From a bacterium (GTDB taxonomy: Bacteria; UBA9089; UBA9088): a DNA stretch of 18,837 nucleotides. Both the position numbers and the translations under genes were made by a program. Positions 1 to 7,259 of this stretch are shown one piece after another. Position 1 is the first letter of the stretch; the number at the start of each line of letters is the position of its first letter. Where the stretch lies: NCBI GenBank assembly GCA_040756715.1, contig JBFLYE010000207.1:12726-31562 (forward strand), read 5' to 3'. Under the pieces are notes generated by a model. That model saw only the letters and a list, made by a program, of their open reading frames with translations. It was not told where the DNA came from and did no database searches.

Positions 1-211
1 CAAAAAATCGCATTTTAAGAAAATATTGTTTGCTTTCTTCAATATCACCAGAAATATATTTTAGATAGGAGAGGTAAAAAAGGCATTGAACAAAATCAAA
101 AACCTCTTTATTCATAAGAGATGATATAAATTTCAGATATTTCGCAACCTTAACCTTAAGTTTCTCCTTTTTTCCCTTCAGAAGGACTCCCAAGATTATA
201 AAGAATACCTT
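1..211 (-). other. Open frame running off the left edge, unassigned
   Basis: On the minus strand a frame stays open for about 70 codons from the stop at 212-214 to the window edge. Its first ATG is at 115, leaving 38 visible codons beginning MNKEVFDFVQ. The residues are a helical, Tyr/Leu/Lys-rich mix (for example LFYLSYLKYISGDIEES) that loosely resembles a tetratricopeptide helix pair, but I do not recognise a family. No clear ribosome binding site precedes the ATG. It could be the start of a real gene continuing to the left, or the tail of a decayed one. The surrounding 500 bp are degenerate, so I cannot decide. Confidence 0.25.
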
Positions 212-303
212 TTATCCTTCTCATTTAAGAGAAGATTATATCTCTCCTTCCTCTTCTTTGACTATTCTTCCCTATCATTGCTAAAAAGACAAACATCCCC
301 CTT

Positions 304-393
304 TTACCTCCAAGCCAACTCTAAGCCAAGAGTCTTTAGTATCTCCTTAAGTTCTCCTTCAGGTGGAGGTGCCCTAACAAATTCTTTCTCATT
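304..393 (-). pseudogene. Short protein-like remnant, unassigned
   Basis: A roughly 29-codon open stretch on the minus strand reads LNEKEFVRAPPPEGELKEIL and then KTLGLELAWR before a stop at 304-306. Its composition looks like the C-terminal tail of a real protein. There is no start codon with a ribosome binding site, and an in-frame stop lies just upstream. I cannot assign a family. It most likely belongs to the same eroded segment as the radical SAM fragment next to it. Confidence 0.2.
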
Positions 394-402
394 AAGTTAA
401 AC

Positions 403-414
403 TGTCAAAGAGCA
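403..414 (-). promoter_or_regulatory. boxA-like antitermination element
   Basis: The minus strand reads TGCTCTTTGACA, one base different from the E. coli rRNA boxA TGCTCTTTAACA. It sits inside ATTGCTCTTTGACAGTTTAA. In known systems boxA binds NusB/NusE and lies in rRNA leaders and upstream of some CRISPR arrays. Neither an rRNA gene nor an array follows in the 400 bp downstream, so this may be a stranded leader or a chance match. Confidence 0.3.
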
Positions 415-452
415 ATTTTTGAGAAACGAACTTCAAGGTTGCGAAAAATAAG

Positions 453-529
453 AAATTTTAGAACATCCCTTGCACTGATATATTTTGTTAGCAGAGGAAA
501 CATCTCATAAGAGTGTTGTGAAAAGCCAT
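453..529 (-). pseudogene. Fragment of a second B12-radical SAM gene
   Basis: Seventy-seven bases align without gaps to 2459-2535, inside the intact radical SAM gene, with about 12 mismatches by eye. In the matching minus-strand frame it reads GFSQHSYEMFPLLTKYISAR against GFSQHSYETLPLPTKYISAK in the intact gene. After the shared VLKF the match ends abruptly. The fragment begins 8 bp after the stop codon of the transketolase C-terminal subunit gene. It is therefore the leftover of a duplicated radical SAM gene, not a working gene. Confidence 0.75.
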
Positions 530-536
530 GGTCAGA

Positions 537-1469
537 TCATGCCAAAAACTCTATTATTTGTCTTTCCATACTTTCTTTATCCACCCCATAATAACTTCTA
601 ATAATTTCCCTTCCGCCATATTTATAACAGTACCCTCTATCTATAGGCAAGCCTATACGTTTGACAGGAATCAGAAGGTCATTATCATTCAAGACCTCGC
701 AGACCAAACTACCAAATCCTCCTGATAGAAAATGTTCTTCCAAAGTGATTAGTTTTTTTGCTCCTTTAATAATCTTAAGGAATAAGCTTACATTTATTGG
801 CAAGGTATAAACATCTATCACACCCACATTAATCTTTTTCCTTTTAAGTTTATCAGCAATATCCAGGGCAGCGTGTGTCATGCAGCCTGTAGAGACTATG
901 TAATAATCCTTGCTCTCTTTTAACACACATAATCCTTCAGTAAAATCAGAATTTCTATCGTAGAGGTTCGGAAAGACCCCTCTGTCTAATCTTACATAGT
1001 TGGGCATTTTCATCTTACAAGATATTTCTGCAATAGCAGAGGCCATAACGCTATCAGTCACACTGTGTATGGTTATGTGAGGCATTGCTCTCAAGATGGC
1101 TATGTCTTCAGTAATATGATGTGTTGGTCCTGAATCATCATAACCAAACCCTGCCCCAACACCGACAAGGGTTAGGGGTATCTTCATAATAGCATTATTA
1201 ACCCTTATCTGCTCCAGACACCGCAGGGTTATAAAAGGGGCTATCGCATATACAAAGACCTTCTTTCCGCTCAATGTTAATCCAGTGGCTATCAATATCC
1301 CATTCTGTTCTGCAATACCAACATTGACAAAATGTGATGGTAAATCTCTCCTAAAATTATCCAATGCTGACGCCCCCATATCAGCAGAAATCACAATAAT
1401 ATCTTTATTCTTCAGTGCTATTTCATATACCTTATTCCAAAATGCATCTCTTTGGGTCATATTATTCAT
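537..1469 (-). CDS. Transketolase-like C-terminal subunit
   Basis: This is one half of a split thiamine-diphosphate enzyme of the transketolase/DXP-synthase type, carrying the pyrimidine-binding and C-terminal domains. From the chosen ATG it has 310 residues. GIAEQN at about 51-56 holds the glutamate that activates the cofactor, and a GYDDSGPTHH segment follows at about 117-126. I chose ATG 1469 rather than an upstream TTG at 1490: it overlaps the N-terminal subunit gene by 8 nt and has GGAG upstream. The partner is encoded directly before it. Split pairs of this kind occur in central metabolism and in nucleotide-sugar clusters. The setting here favours transfer of a two-carbon unit to a keto-sugar, which is an inference. 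It is the last intact gene of the operon. Confidence 0.85.
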   Translation of the reverse strand: MNNMTQRDAFWNKVYEIALKNKDIIVISADMGASALDNFRRDLPSHFVNVGIAEQNGILIATGLTLSGKKVFVYAIAPFITLRCLEQIRVNNAIMKIPLTLVGVGAGFGYDDSGPTHHITEDIAILRAMPHITIHSVTDSVMASAIAEISCKMKMPNYVRLDRGVFPNLYDRNSDFTEGLCVLKESKDYYIVSTGCMTHAALDIADKLKRKKINVGVIDVYTLPINVSLFLKIIKGAKKLITLEEHFLSGGFGSLVCEVLNDNDLLIPVKRIGLPIDRGYCYKYGGREIIRSYYGVDKESMERQIIEFLA

Positions 1470-2301
1470 AACTACCAAATCTCCTTTCAAGTTCCATCAT
1501 TGCTTTTTTTGCAGCTTCTCCTTTCGGTGCAATACCATGCCACAAAGGTTTATAACAAAGCGATTCTACACCTTCTCCTTTCACTGTATCTGCAATTATC
1601 ACAAAAGGTTTGCTTAACTTCCTTGAACGTAGTGGCAACAATGTGGCTCTTATCTCCTCTATGGAATGTCCATCTATGCGTACCACTTCCCATCCGAAAG
1701 ACTTCCATTTTTCCTCCATTGGCTCTAATGCTATAAGACTCTCAGTAAAATCGGTAACACACAAGTAATTTCTATCAATAATAGCCACCAAGTTATTTAG
1801 CCTGTTATGGGCAGCAAAGAGCGCCGTTTCCCATACTGAACCTTCATAACACTCGCCATCTCCCAGTAAGGTAAAGACAAGATAGAGATCGCGGTTCATT
1901 TTAGCGCCCAAGGCAATTCCTGCAGCAGTTCCGAACCCTTGCCCCAATGAACCCACTGTGAGTTCAACCCCTGGAACATCCCGTTGCAAATGAACTCCAA
2001 ATTTACCATCTTTTTGAGCAAACTTATCCAACTCTTTAGAATCAAAATATCCACAATCTGCAAGAATAGCGTACAAAACAGGACTGGCATGGCCTTTACT
2101 TAAAATAAATCTATCCCGCTCTTCCCAATCAGGATTGTTAGGATCATGCCTTAAAATATTTCCATAATATAAAACAACGAGAATATCCGTACATGACAAC
2201 GATGAAGTAATATGCCCTGTTTCTGCTTTAATACACATCTCAAGCACGGTCTTTCTTATCTGGTATGACTTTTTCTTAAGCTTGGAAACTATCTCATTCA
2301 T
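1462..2301 (-). CDS. Transketolase-like N-terminal subunit (ThDP-binding)
   Basis: This 279-residue protein is the diphosphate-binding half of a split transketolase. Visible family motifs are TGHITSSLS (about 28-36), ILSKGHASPVL (about 66-76), GSLGQGFGTAAG (about 117-128) and GDGECYEGSVWE (about 147-158) followed by N170, the signature that binds Mg2+ and thiamine diphosphate. AAGGAG lies 5 nt before the ATG, inside the end of the radical SAM gene, and the two genes overlap by 8 nt. It must act with the subunit encoded by the next gene. A housekeeping pentose-phosphate role is possible, since many bacteria have split transketolases. The position at the end of a deoxysugar operon makes a sugar-branching role at least as likely. 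Confidence 0.85.
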   Translation of the reverse strand: MNEIVSKLKKKSYQIRKTVLEMCIKAETGHITSSLSCTDILVVLYYGNILRHDPNNPDWEERDRFILSKGHASPVLYAILADCGYFDSKELDKFAQKDGKFGVHLQRDVPGVELTVGSLGQGFGTAAGIALGAKMNRDLYLVFTLLGDGECYEGSVWETALFAAHNRLNNLVAIIDRNYLCVTDFTESLIALEPMEEKWKSFGWEVVRIDGHSIEEIRATLLPLRSRKLSKPFVIIADTVKGEGVESLCYKPLWHGIAPKGEAAKKAMMELERRFGSYE

Positions 2302-3817
2302 TTTTTCTCCTTGGTAGATAATTATTCTCTAATATTTTCCTTTCCAGTTTTATGTTTAACATTTTTTGGATATGGTCTTTTACTTTTTCGTGAAATTTCT
2401 TACTTATTATATCGACGTATACAGGATTTGTAAAGTACTTATAAAATGCTTCATCTCTAAATTTTAAGACTTCTTTTGCACTGATATATTTTGTTGGAAG
2501 GGGCAATGTTTCATAAGAGTGTTGTGAAAAGCCATTCCAATTTTTTGGAAGTTCCCAACCTTCTTTAATAGCAATATCATATAATCTTGAACCTGGATAT
2601 CCCATCACAGAATAAAAGTTTGCAAACTCACAATTTAAATCCATTGCAAGCTGGAGTGTCTCTTTCATTGTATTTATATCGTCTTCTGGCAGTCCAAACA
2701 TATAATTACCAAGGACGTATATATCATTTGCCTGTATCATCTTTACTATATCTTTTATATCTTTTTTAATCTTTTTGTTTACCGAAGCTCTAACCCTTTC
2801 GTTACCTGATTCTATACCAAGGCATATCCAGTTTACACCGGCCTTCTTCATTTTTTTTAATAATTGCTCTTTAATTGTATCAACCCTTCCATATACCCAG
2901 AGATTTAAATCATAACCTCTCTCAATCATCAGATCACAGAACTTCTCTACCCTTGTGGAGGATAATATGAAAAGCTCATCATCAAATCTTATATTTCTAA
3001 CTTTATATTTATTAACTAGGGTATCAATCCATGAGGCTACCTTATCCAGAGACCAGTATCTTATTTTTGGCTTTCCGAATGTCGCATTTATACAGCAATA
3101 GTGGCATGAGTAAGGACATCCTAAAGAGGTATTTATTGCCGCATATGGTGTTCTAATATCGGAAAAATCTTCTTTTTTGCTTTTTCCAGCGTCCTGAAAA
3201 CAATGCATATTATGTGCTCTATAATTTGTAAGGGGCGGTAGTAAATCCCATGCATAATCATCTAACTCTTCATCTAAGTCTTCAATGAGGGAAGAAGGCC
3301 CTATAAAGTCTACAGAGCCATTTTTTCTAAACCATAACCCCTTTATGTTTTTTATATCTTCCTTTCCTTTTATATAATTTATTAAACCGTCTATAGTATA
3401 GGCTCCTTCTCCCTGGATCACAAAGTCAATATTTACCTCCCTAAGTGTCCTTTCTGGTAAGGCAGAGGGATGAATTCCTCCCATAGCAATAGAAACATCT
3501 TTATTATATTTTTTTATATCCTCTGCTATTTTAATAGCAGCAGGCATTGTCTGGGTTGACGCACAAGGATTATGGCCATAGACCATCATGATGATTAGCT
3601 CGGGATTGTATTTACTCATTATCTCCTTTGCTGTATCTTCATTCCAACCTTCAACATTCACATCGTAGATTGCCACAGGATATCCTTTTTTTCTTGTATA
3701 GTTGGCTAATAACATTGTCCATACAGGTGTAGAAATAGCTGTGTATTTTTCAGATGATAGGTTTTGATATGTTTTTTTATGACTGCCAGGATTTATAAAT
3801 AAAATCTCTACACTCAT
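2294..3817 (-). CDS. B12-binding radical SAM enzyme
   Basis: A 507-residue protein with the layout of class B radical SAM enzymes. The N-terminal part (about 1-165) looks like a cobalamin-binding Rossmann domain, with the loop MGGIHPSALPER at about 112-123. The radical SAM core follows with CPYSCHYC (C234, C238, C241), the CxxxCxxC ligands of the 4Fe-4S cluster, and then a C-terminal extension. Such enzymes methylate or rearrange unactivated carbons, and several act on sugars or lipids; the substrate here cannot be read from sequence. The ATG at 3817 overlaps the stop of the broken fucose-synthase gene (TAATG), and GGGAGG lies about 12 nt upstream. A diverged piece of a second copy is found at 453-529. 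The protein points to anaerobic sugar chemistry. Confidence 0.85.
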   Translation of the reverse strand: MSVEILFINPGSHKKTYQNLSSEKYTAISTPVWTMLLANYTRKKGYPVAIYDVNVEGWNEDTAKEIMSKYNPELIIMMVYGHNPCASTQTMPAAIKIAEDIKKYNKDVSIAMGGIHPSALPERTLREVNIDFVIQGEGAYTIDGLINYIKGKEDIKNIKGLWFRKNGSVDFIGPSSLIEDLDEELDDYAWDLLPPLTNYRAHNMHCFQDAGKSKKEDFSDIRTPYAAINTSLGCPYSCHYCCINATFGKPKIRYWSLDKVASWIDTLVNKYKVRNIRFDDELFILSSTRVEKFCDLMIERGYDLNLWVYGRVDTIKEQLLKKMKKAGVNWICLGIESGNERVRASVNKKIKKDIKDIVKMIQANDIYVLGNYMFGLPEDDINTMKETLQLAMDLNCEFANFYSVMGYPGSRLYDIAIKEGWELPKNWNGFSQHSYETLPLPTKYISAKEVLKFRDEAFYKYFTNPVYVDIISKKFHEKVKDHIQKMLNIKLERKILENNYLPRRKNE

Positions 3818-4111
3818 TACAGATTACATCCTCCCTGGTTAACTAAGAACCAATTATAGGTCTTTCTTAGTCCATCCTTCATGGAAGTTTGAGGCTTCCA
3901 TCCTAAGTCTAAAAATCTTGAACTGTCCAACAGTTTTCTTAACGCACATCGGTTTACTTCTGTCCCAGAGAATTCTACCTTCAAATTCTACAATCTTTGC
4001 TATAATTATTGCAAGCTCTTTTATCGAATAATCAATTCCAGTGCCTATATTATAATGAGTATTTTGTAATTTTTCTACATTTTTCACGACAAAAATTATA
4101 TCCCGCACCAC
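3817..4111 (-). pseudogene. Truncated, frameshifted GDP-L-fucose synthase-like gene
   Basis: Only the C-terminal third of a fucose-synthase-like reductase/epimerase remains. The first frame reads HYNIGTGIDYSIKELA and FEGRILWDRSKP, matching INIGTQEGVSIKELA and FKGEIIFDIEKP of the intact paralogue at 6336-7259. At about 3946-3952 a loss of roughly two bases breaks the frame. The family sequence continues one frame over as LRKLLDSSRFLDLGWKPQTS and then MKDGLRKTYNWFLVNQ, with its stop at 3817-3819 overlapping the radical SAM start as TAATG. About 215 N-terminal residues are missing, including the cofactor-binding and catalytic parts. Without correcting the shift, the reading frame stops at 3854. 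It is not functional. Confidence 0.85.
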
Positions 4112-4132
4112 TGGTCACTAAAAAAATATTAT

Positions 4133-5332
4133 TCATTGGAATTCTTCCAAAAATTCCTCAATGGTATTGATAATATAATTACATTCTTTTCTACCTAAAT
4201 CCTGATGAACGCCAATATGAATAGCATTTTCTCCCATGTATTCAGAATGTGGGAAATCCCCCAGCTTATATCCTAAAAATGTAAAGCCTGGACATTGGGT
4301 TGGCATAGATGAAAACAGGCTTCTTGTGTCAATCCCCTTTTTCTCAAGATAAGAAACAAACTCATTTCTTGTAAAATTAGCTTTTTCCTGAATAATAATA
4401 GGCAATGCATGTGGGCCTATCTCCTCATAAGGCTCTTTTTCTATTGAGGTAAGATAGGGAGAAAATTTCCTAAATTTCTCCATAAGATAATAAAGATTTC
4501 CCCTTCTTTTCTCAAGAATCTCATTATATATCTCAAGATTTCCTATGCCAATGGCTGCCTCTAACTCATTCATCTTTGAGGAAAAACCTATTCTTTCAAA
4601 GATAAACCTAATGTCAGTATTATCTCCAAAACTAAACCTTTTTGGACAATAAGAAGAAGAAATATTAAGGACACAAGATTCACATTTACAGGCTCTACCA
4701 TGGCTCCTTAAAGACCTTAATACCTCTGCAAAATCTGGATTATTGGTAGTAATAATTCCGCCTTCAATGGTAGTGATGATGTGGGCTATATATAAGCTGA
4801 AAGCACCCATATCCCCTAATGTCCCTGCCTTTCTATTTTTATAAGTTGCTCCATGTGCCTCTGCTGCATCCTCAATTACATAAAGATTGTGCTTTTTTGC
4901 TATAGTATAAATTGTATCCATCTCTGCTGGCTTTCCCATTAAATGAACCGGCATAATCGCCCTTGTTTTTTCTGAAATCGCATCTTCAATTCTTTCTGTG
5001 TCTATGTTTAGGGTAATTCTATCTATATCAACAAAAACAGGGGTAAAGCCAGCTTGTAATACAGCATTGCCTGTGCCGGCAAAGGATAAGGCGGGAAGGA
5101 TAATCTCATCCCCTCTATTTGCACCGAAATCATACAATACCGCCAATGCCAATGCATCGGCATCAGTGCCACTGCTTACCGCTATAGCCTCCTTTGTTCC
5201 CAATAATTCAGCAAACCTTTTCTCAAACTCCCTAACATACTTCCCAGAAGACAATCTATTTGTTTCCAAGACTTCATTGATTATTTTCCTGGATTTTTCT
5301 GTTATTGATATTGTTCCAAAGGGAATTCGCAT
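4133..5332 (-). CDS. DegT-family PLP sugar enzyme, Lys replaced by His (3-dehydratase-like)
   Basis: This protein (399 residues from the chosen start) belongs to the DegT/DnrJ/EryC1/StrS fold. Canonical members are sugar aminotransferases with a Schiff-base lysine. Here the segment reads GAFSLYIAHIITTIEGG, with His184 at the lysine position, as in the ColD and RfbH 3-dehydratases (FYPAHHIT). D155 (VIEDAAEAHG) should contact the PLP pyridine nitrogen. Cysteines 215, 217, 220 and 229 followed by PKRF recall the C-x-C-x7-C region of RfbH, which binds a 2Fe-2S cluster, though the spacing differs. I predict removal of the C3 hydroxyl from a 4-keto-6-deoxy sugar nucleotide. The ATG at 5332 forms TAATG with the upstream stop and gives the family N-terminus MRIPFG; an in-frame start 54 nt further upstream is less likely. 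Confidence 0.8.
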   Translation of the reverse strand: MRIPFGTISITEKSRKIINEVLETNRLSSGKYVREFEKRFAELLGTKEAIAVSSGTDADALALAVLYDFGANRGDEIILPALSFAGTGNAVLQAGFTPVFVDIDRITLNIDTERIEDAISEKTRAIMPVHLMGKPAEMDTIYTIAKKHNLYVIEDAAEAHGATYKNRKAGTLGDMGAFSLYIAHIITTIEGGIITTNNPDFAEVLRSLRSHGRACKCESCVLNISSSYCPKRFSFGDNTDIRFIFERIGFSSKMNELEAAIGIGNLEIYNEILEKRRGNLYYLMEKFRKFSPYLTSIEKEPYEEIGPHALPIIIQEKANFTRNEFVSYLEKKGIDTRSLFSSMPTQCPGFTFLGYKLGDFPHSEYMGENAIHIGVHQDLGRKECNYIINTIEEFLEEFQ

Positions 5333-6339
5333 TATTTTGCTACAGTAAGAGCCTTCCAGGGAGCATAAGATAATTCTTCCCTCCAATACTCTAATAGGTC
5401 ATTAAGGGTCTTTTCAAAAGGAATCTCTGGCTGCCAACCTGTTTTATTTTTAAATTTATCAATACAGGGTATTTGCAATGTTACATCAGATGGTCTTAAG
5501 CGAGCAGGGTCAACTTCTATTTTTATATCCTTCACGGAAGAAAGCCCAATTAGTCTATTTAACATTTCGCCCACACTCATTGTCTCCTTTCCTCCTATAT
5601 TATAAACCTCTCCAGGTGGGCATTTATTTACCAATATCCAATACGCTCTCACGGCATCCTTAACATCCAAAAATGTCCGAATGCTCTCCAAATTTCCTAC
5701 CTTAATTACAGGTGGGATTAAATTTTTTTCAATTGAGGCAATTTGTTTGGCAAAACTAGACTCGGCAAAGACCTCACCCCGGCGTGGGCCAGTGTGGGTA
5801 AAAAGCCTTGTTCTTATTGTCTTAATCTTCCAAGATAACCAATATTGAAGACCAAGCATATCTTCAGCAACCTTGCTTACCGCATAAGGAGAAGCTGGTC
5901 TAAAGGGATTTTCTTCCTTTATGGGAACCTCATCCTCTTTTACTTGGCCATAACATTCCGATGATGAACAAATATGGACTATGGGGTCGTAGTTTAAGCT
6001 AAATTTTAATTCTTTTACTGCCTCTAATAAATTGCAGGTTCCGAGAACATTTGCCTGTAGGGTAGCAATGGGTGAGCTAAAACTAAAATCAACATATGAT
6101 TGTGCGGCAAGATGAAAGATAACCTCGGGTTTTTCTTCTCTTAAGATGGCTTTCAAAGAAGGGATGTCCAATAAGTCGCCATAGCATAATTTAATCTTGT
6201 CAAGAATGTGTTTTATATTTTCTACCGGAGCTCGCCAACGCACTAAGCCTAAAATTTTATTTTCAGCAAAATTTGTAATAATATATTCTGCCAGATGGCT
6301 TCCCACAAACCCGGTTATGCCTGTAATTAAAATTTTCAT
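5332..6339 (-). CDS. gmd: GDP-mannose 4,6-dehydratase-like SDR enzyme
   Basis: A short-chain dehydrogenase/epimerase of 335 residues. The N-terminus has GITGFVGSH (7-15), the NAD(P) Rossmann loop. The active site reads SSSECYG (S126 and E128 align with Thr and Glu of GMD) with Y152-x3-K156. GPRRGEVF (184-191) matches the PRRGE motif of GDP-mannose 4,6-dehydratases. All catalytic residues are present, so it should make a 4-keto-6-deoxy product. Because gmhA, hddC and hddA precede it, the natural substrate may be GDP-D-glycero-D-manno-heptose rather than GDP-mannose; GMD-like enzymes with that substrate are known from Campylobacter and Burkholderia clusters. The ATG at 6339 overlaps the upstream stop as ATGA, which makes it preferable to an upstream TTG. 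Confidence 0.85.
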   Translation of the reverse strand: MKILITGITGFVGSHLAEYIITNFAENKILGLVRWRAPVENIKHILDKIKLCYGDLLDIPSLKAILREEKPEVIFHLAAQSYVDFSFSSPIATLQANVLGTCNLLEAVKELKFSLNYDPIVHICSSSECYGQVKEDEVPIKEENPFRPASPYAVSKVAEDMLGLQYWLSWKIKTIRTRLFTHTGPRRGEVFAESSFAKQIASIEKNLIPPVIKVGNLESIRTFLDVKDAVRAYWILVNKCPPGEVYNIGGKETMSVGEMLNRLIGLSSVKDIKIEVDPARLRPSDVTLQIPCIDKFKNKTGWQPEIPFEKTLNDLLEYWREELSYAPWKALTVAK

Positions 6340-7259
6340 TGTTTTAGATACCAATTGTAGGTTTTAAAGAGACCCTCTTTTAATGATATTTTTGCCTGCC
6401 ATCCGAGATTTCTCAATCTAGTTCCATCAAGCACCTTATAAGCCATACCATCGGGTTTTTCTATATCAAAGATAATTTCACCCTTAAAGTTCACTATCTC
6501 CTTTATAAGATAAGCAAGCTCTTTTATAGAAACCCCCTCTTGTGTCCCTATATTGATAATATCTGATTTATTATAACCTTCCATTAGAAAAATAGAGGCA
6601 TCTGCAAGATCATCAACATAGATAAACTCCCTTATTGGCTTACCTGTTCCCCATAGGACAACATTATTTTCACCCTTTATCTTTGCATTGTGAAACTTTT
6701 TTATCAAGGCTGGAATTACATGGGAATCATCAAGGTCAAAGTTATCATTTGGACCATAAGCATTGGTTGGTATAGCAGAGATAAAATTTGTATTGTATTC
6801 TTGATTATAAGCCTCGCACATCTTTATTCCAGCAATCTTAGCCACCGCGAAGGCTTCATTGGTAGGTTCTAAATACCCTGAAAGAAGATTCTCCTCTTTT
6901 ATTGGCTTTTGATATTCACAAGGATAGCAACAGGCGCAACCAAAGAATAAGAGCTTTTTAACCTTATAGAGATATGCTGAATGGATAATATTGCTCTGGA
7001 TTAAAAGATTTTCATAGATAAACTTGGCAGGAAACCTCATATTTGCATTTATCCCTCCCACCCGAGCGGCTGCTAAAAAAACATATTCTGGCCTTTCTTC
7101 TTGAAAAAATCTTTCTACTTCCGATTGACGGGTCAGATCAAGTTCTTGGGAGGTTTTTGTAACTATATTTGTATATCCTTTATTTTTAAGCTTAAGAAGG
7201 ATTGCTTGCCCAATCAAACCTTTATGCCCTGCAATATAGATTTTTTCCTCCCTTTCCAT
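6336..7259 (-). CDS. fcl: GDP-L-fucose synthase-like enzyme with altered active site
   Basis: A 307-residue SDR protein of the GDP-L-fucose synthase family, with normal length and the motifs AGHKGLIGQA (10-19, cofactor loop), LEPTNEAFAVAKIAG (130-144) and SHVIPAL (179-185). The E. coli enzyme uses Ser107, Tyr136 and Lys140 for reduction and Cys109 and His179 for C3/C5 epimerisation. Here the aligned residues are Cys108, Phe137, Lys141, Cys110 and His180, and Arg187 becomes Lys188. The epimerisation pair is thus kept while the reductase Ser and Tyr are lost. I infer an enzyme that epimerises, or acts only weakly as a reductase, leaving the 4-keto group for the next steps. The start overlaps the hddA stop as TAATG. 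A broken paralogue lies at 3817-4111. Confidence 0.8.
   Translation of the reverse strand: MEREEKIYIAGHKGLIGQAILLKLKNKGYTNIVTKTSQELDLTRQSEVERFFQEERPEYVFLAAARVGGINANMRFPAKFIYENLLIQSNIIHSAYLYKVKKLLFFGCACCYPCEYQKPIKEENLLSGYLEPTNEAFAVAKIAGIKMCEAYNQEYNTNFISAIPTNAYGPNDNFDLDDSHVIPALIKKFHNAKIKGENNVVLWGTGKPIREFIYVDDLADASIFLMEGYNKSDIINIGTQEGVSIKELAYLIKEIVNFKGEIIFDIEKPDGMAYKVLDGTRLRNLGWQAKISLKEGLFKTYNWYLKQ

Noticed and set aside
528-725. A 65-codon plus-strand open frame over the transketolase C-terminal gene
   Set aside because: It is antisense to a conserved coding region and has no protein-like features or ribosome binding site.
3854-4111. An 85-residue small gene of its own
   Set aside because: Its end is out-of-frame sequence; both frames together match the C-terminus of fucose synthase, so it is a broken gene.
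4133-5332. Plain sugar aminotransferase annotation
   Set aside because: The catalytic lysine column holds His, so transamination by the usual mechanism is not expected.
4133-5386. Start of the PLP enzyme gene 54 nt upstream of ATG 5332
   Set aside because: The extra residues do not resemble the family N-terminus, and ATG 5332 forms the TAATG overlap seen elsewhere in the operon.
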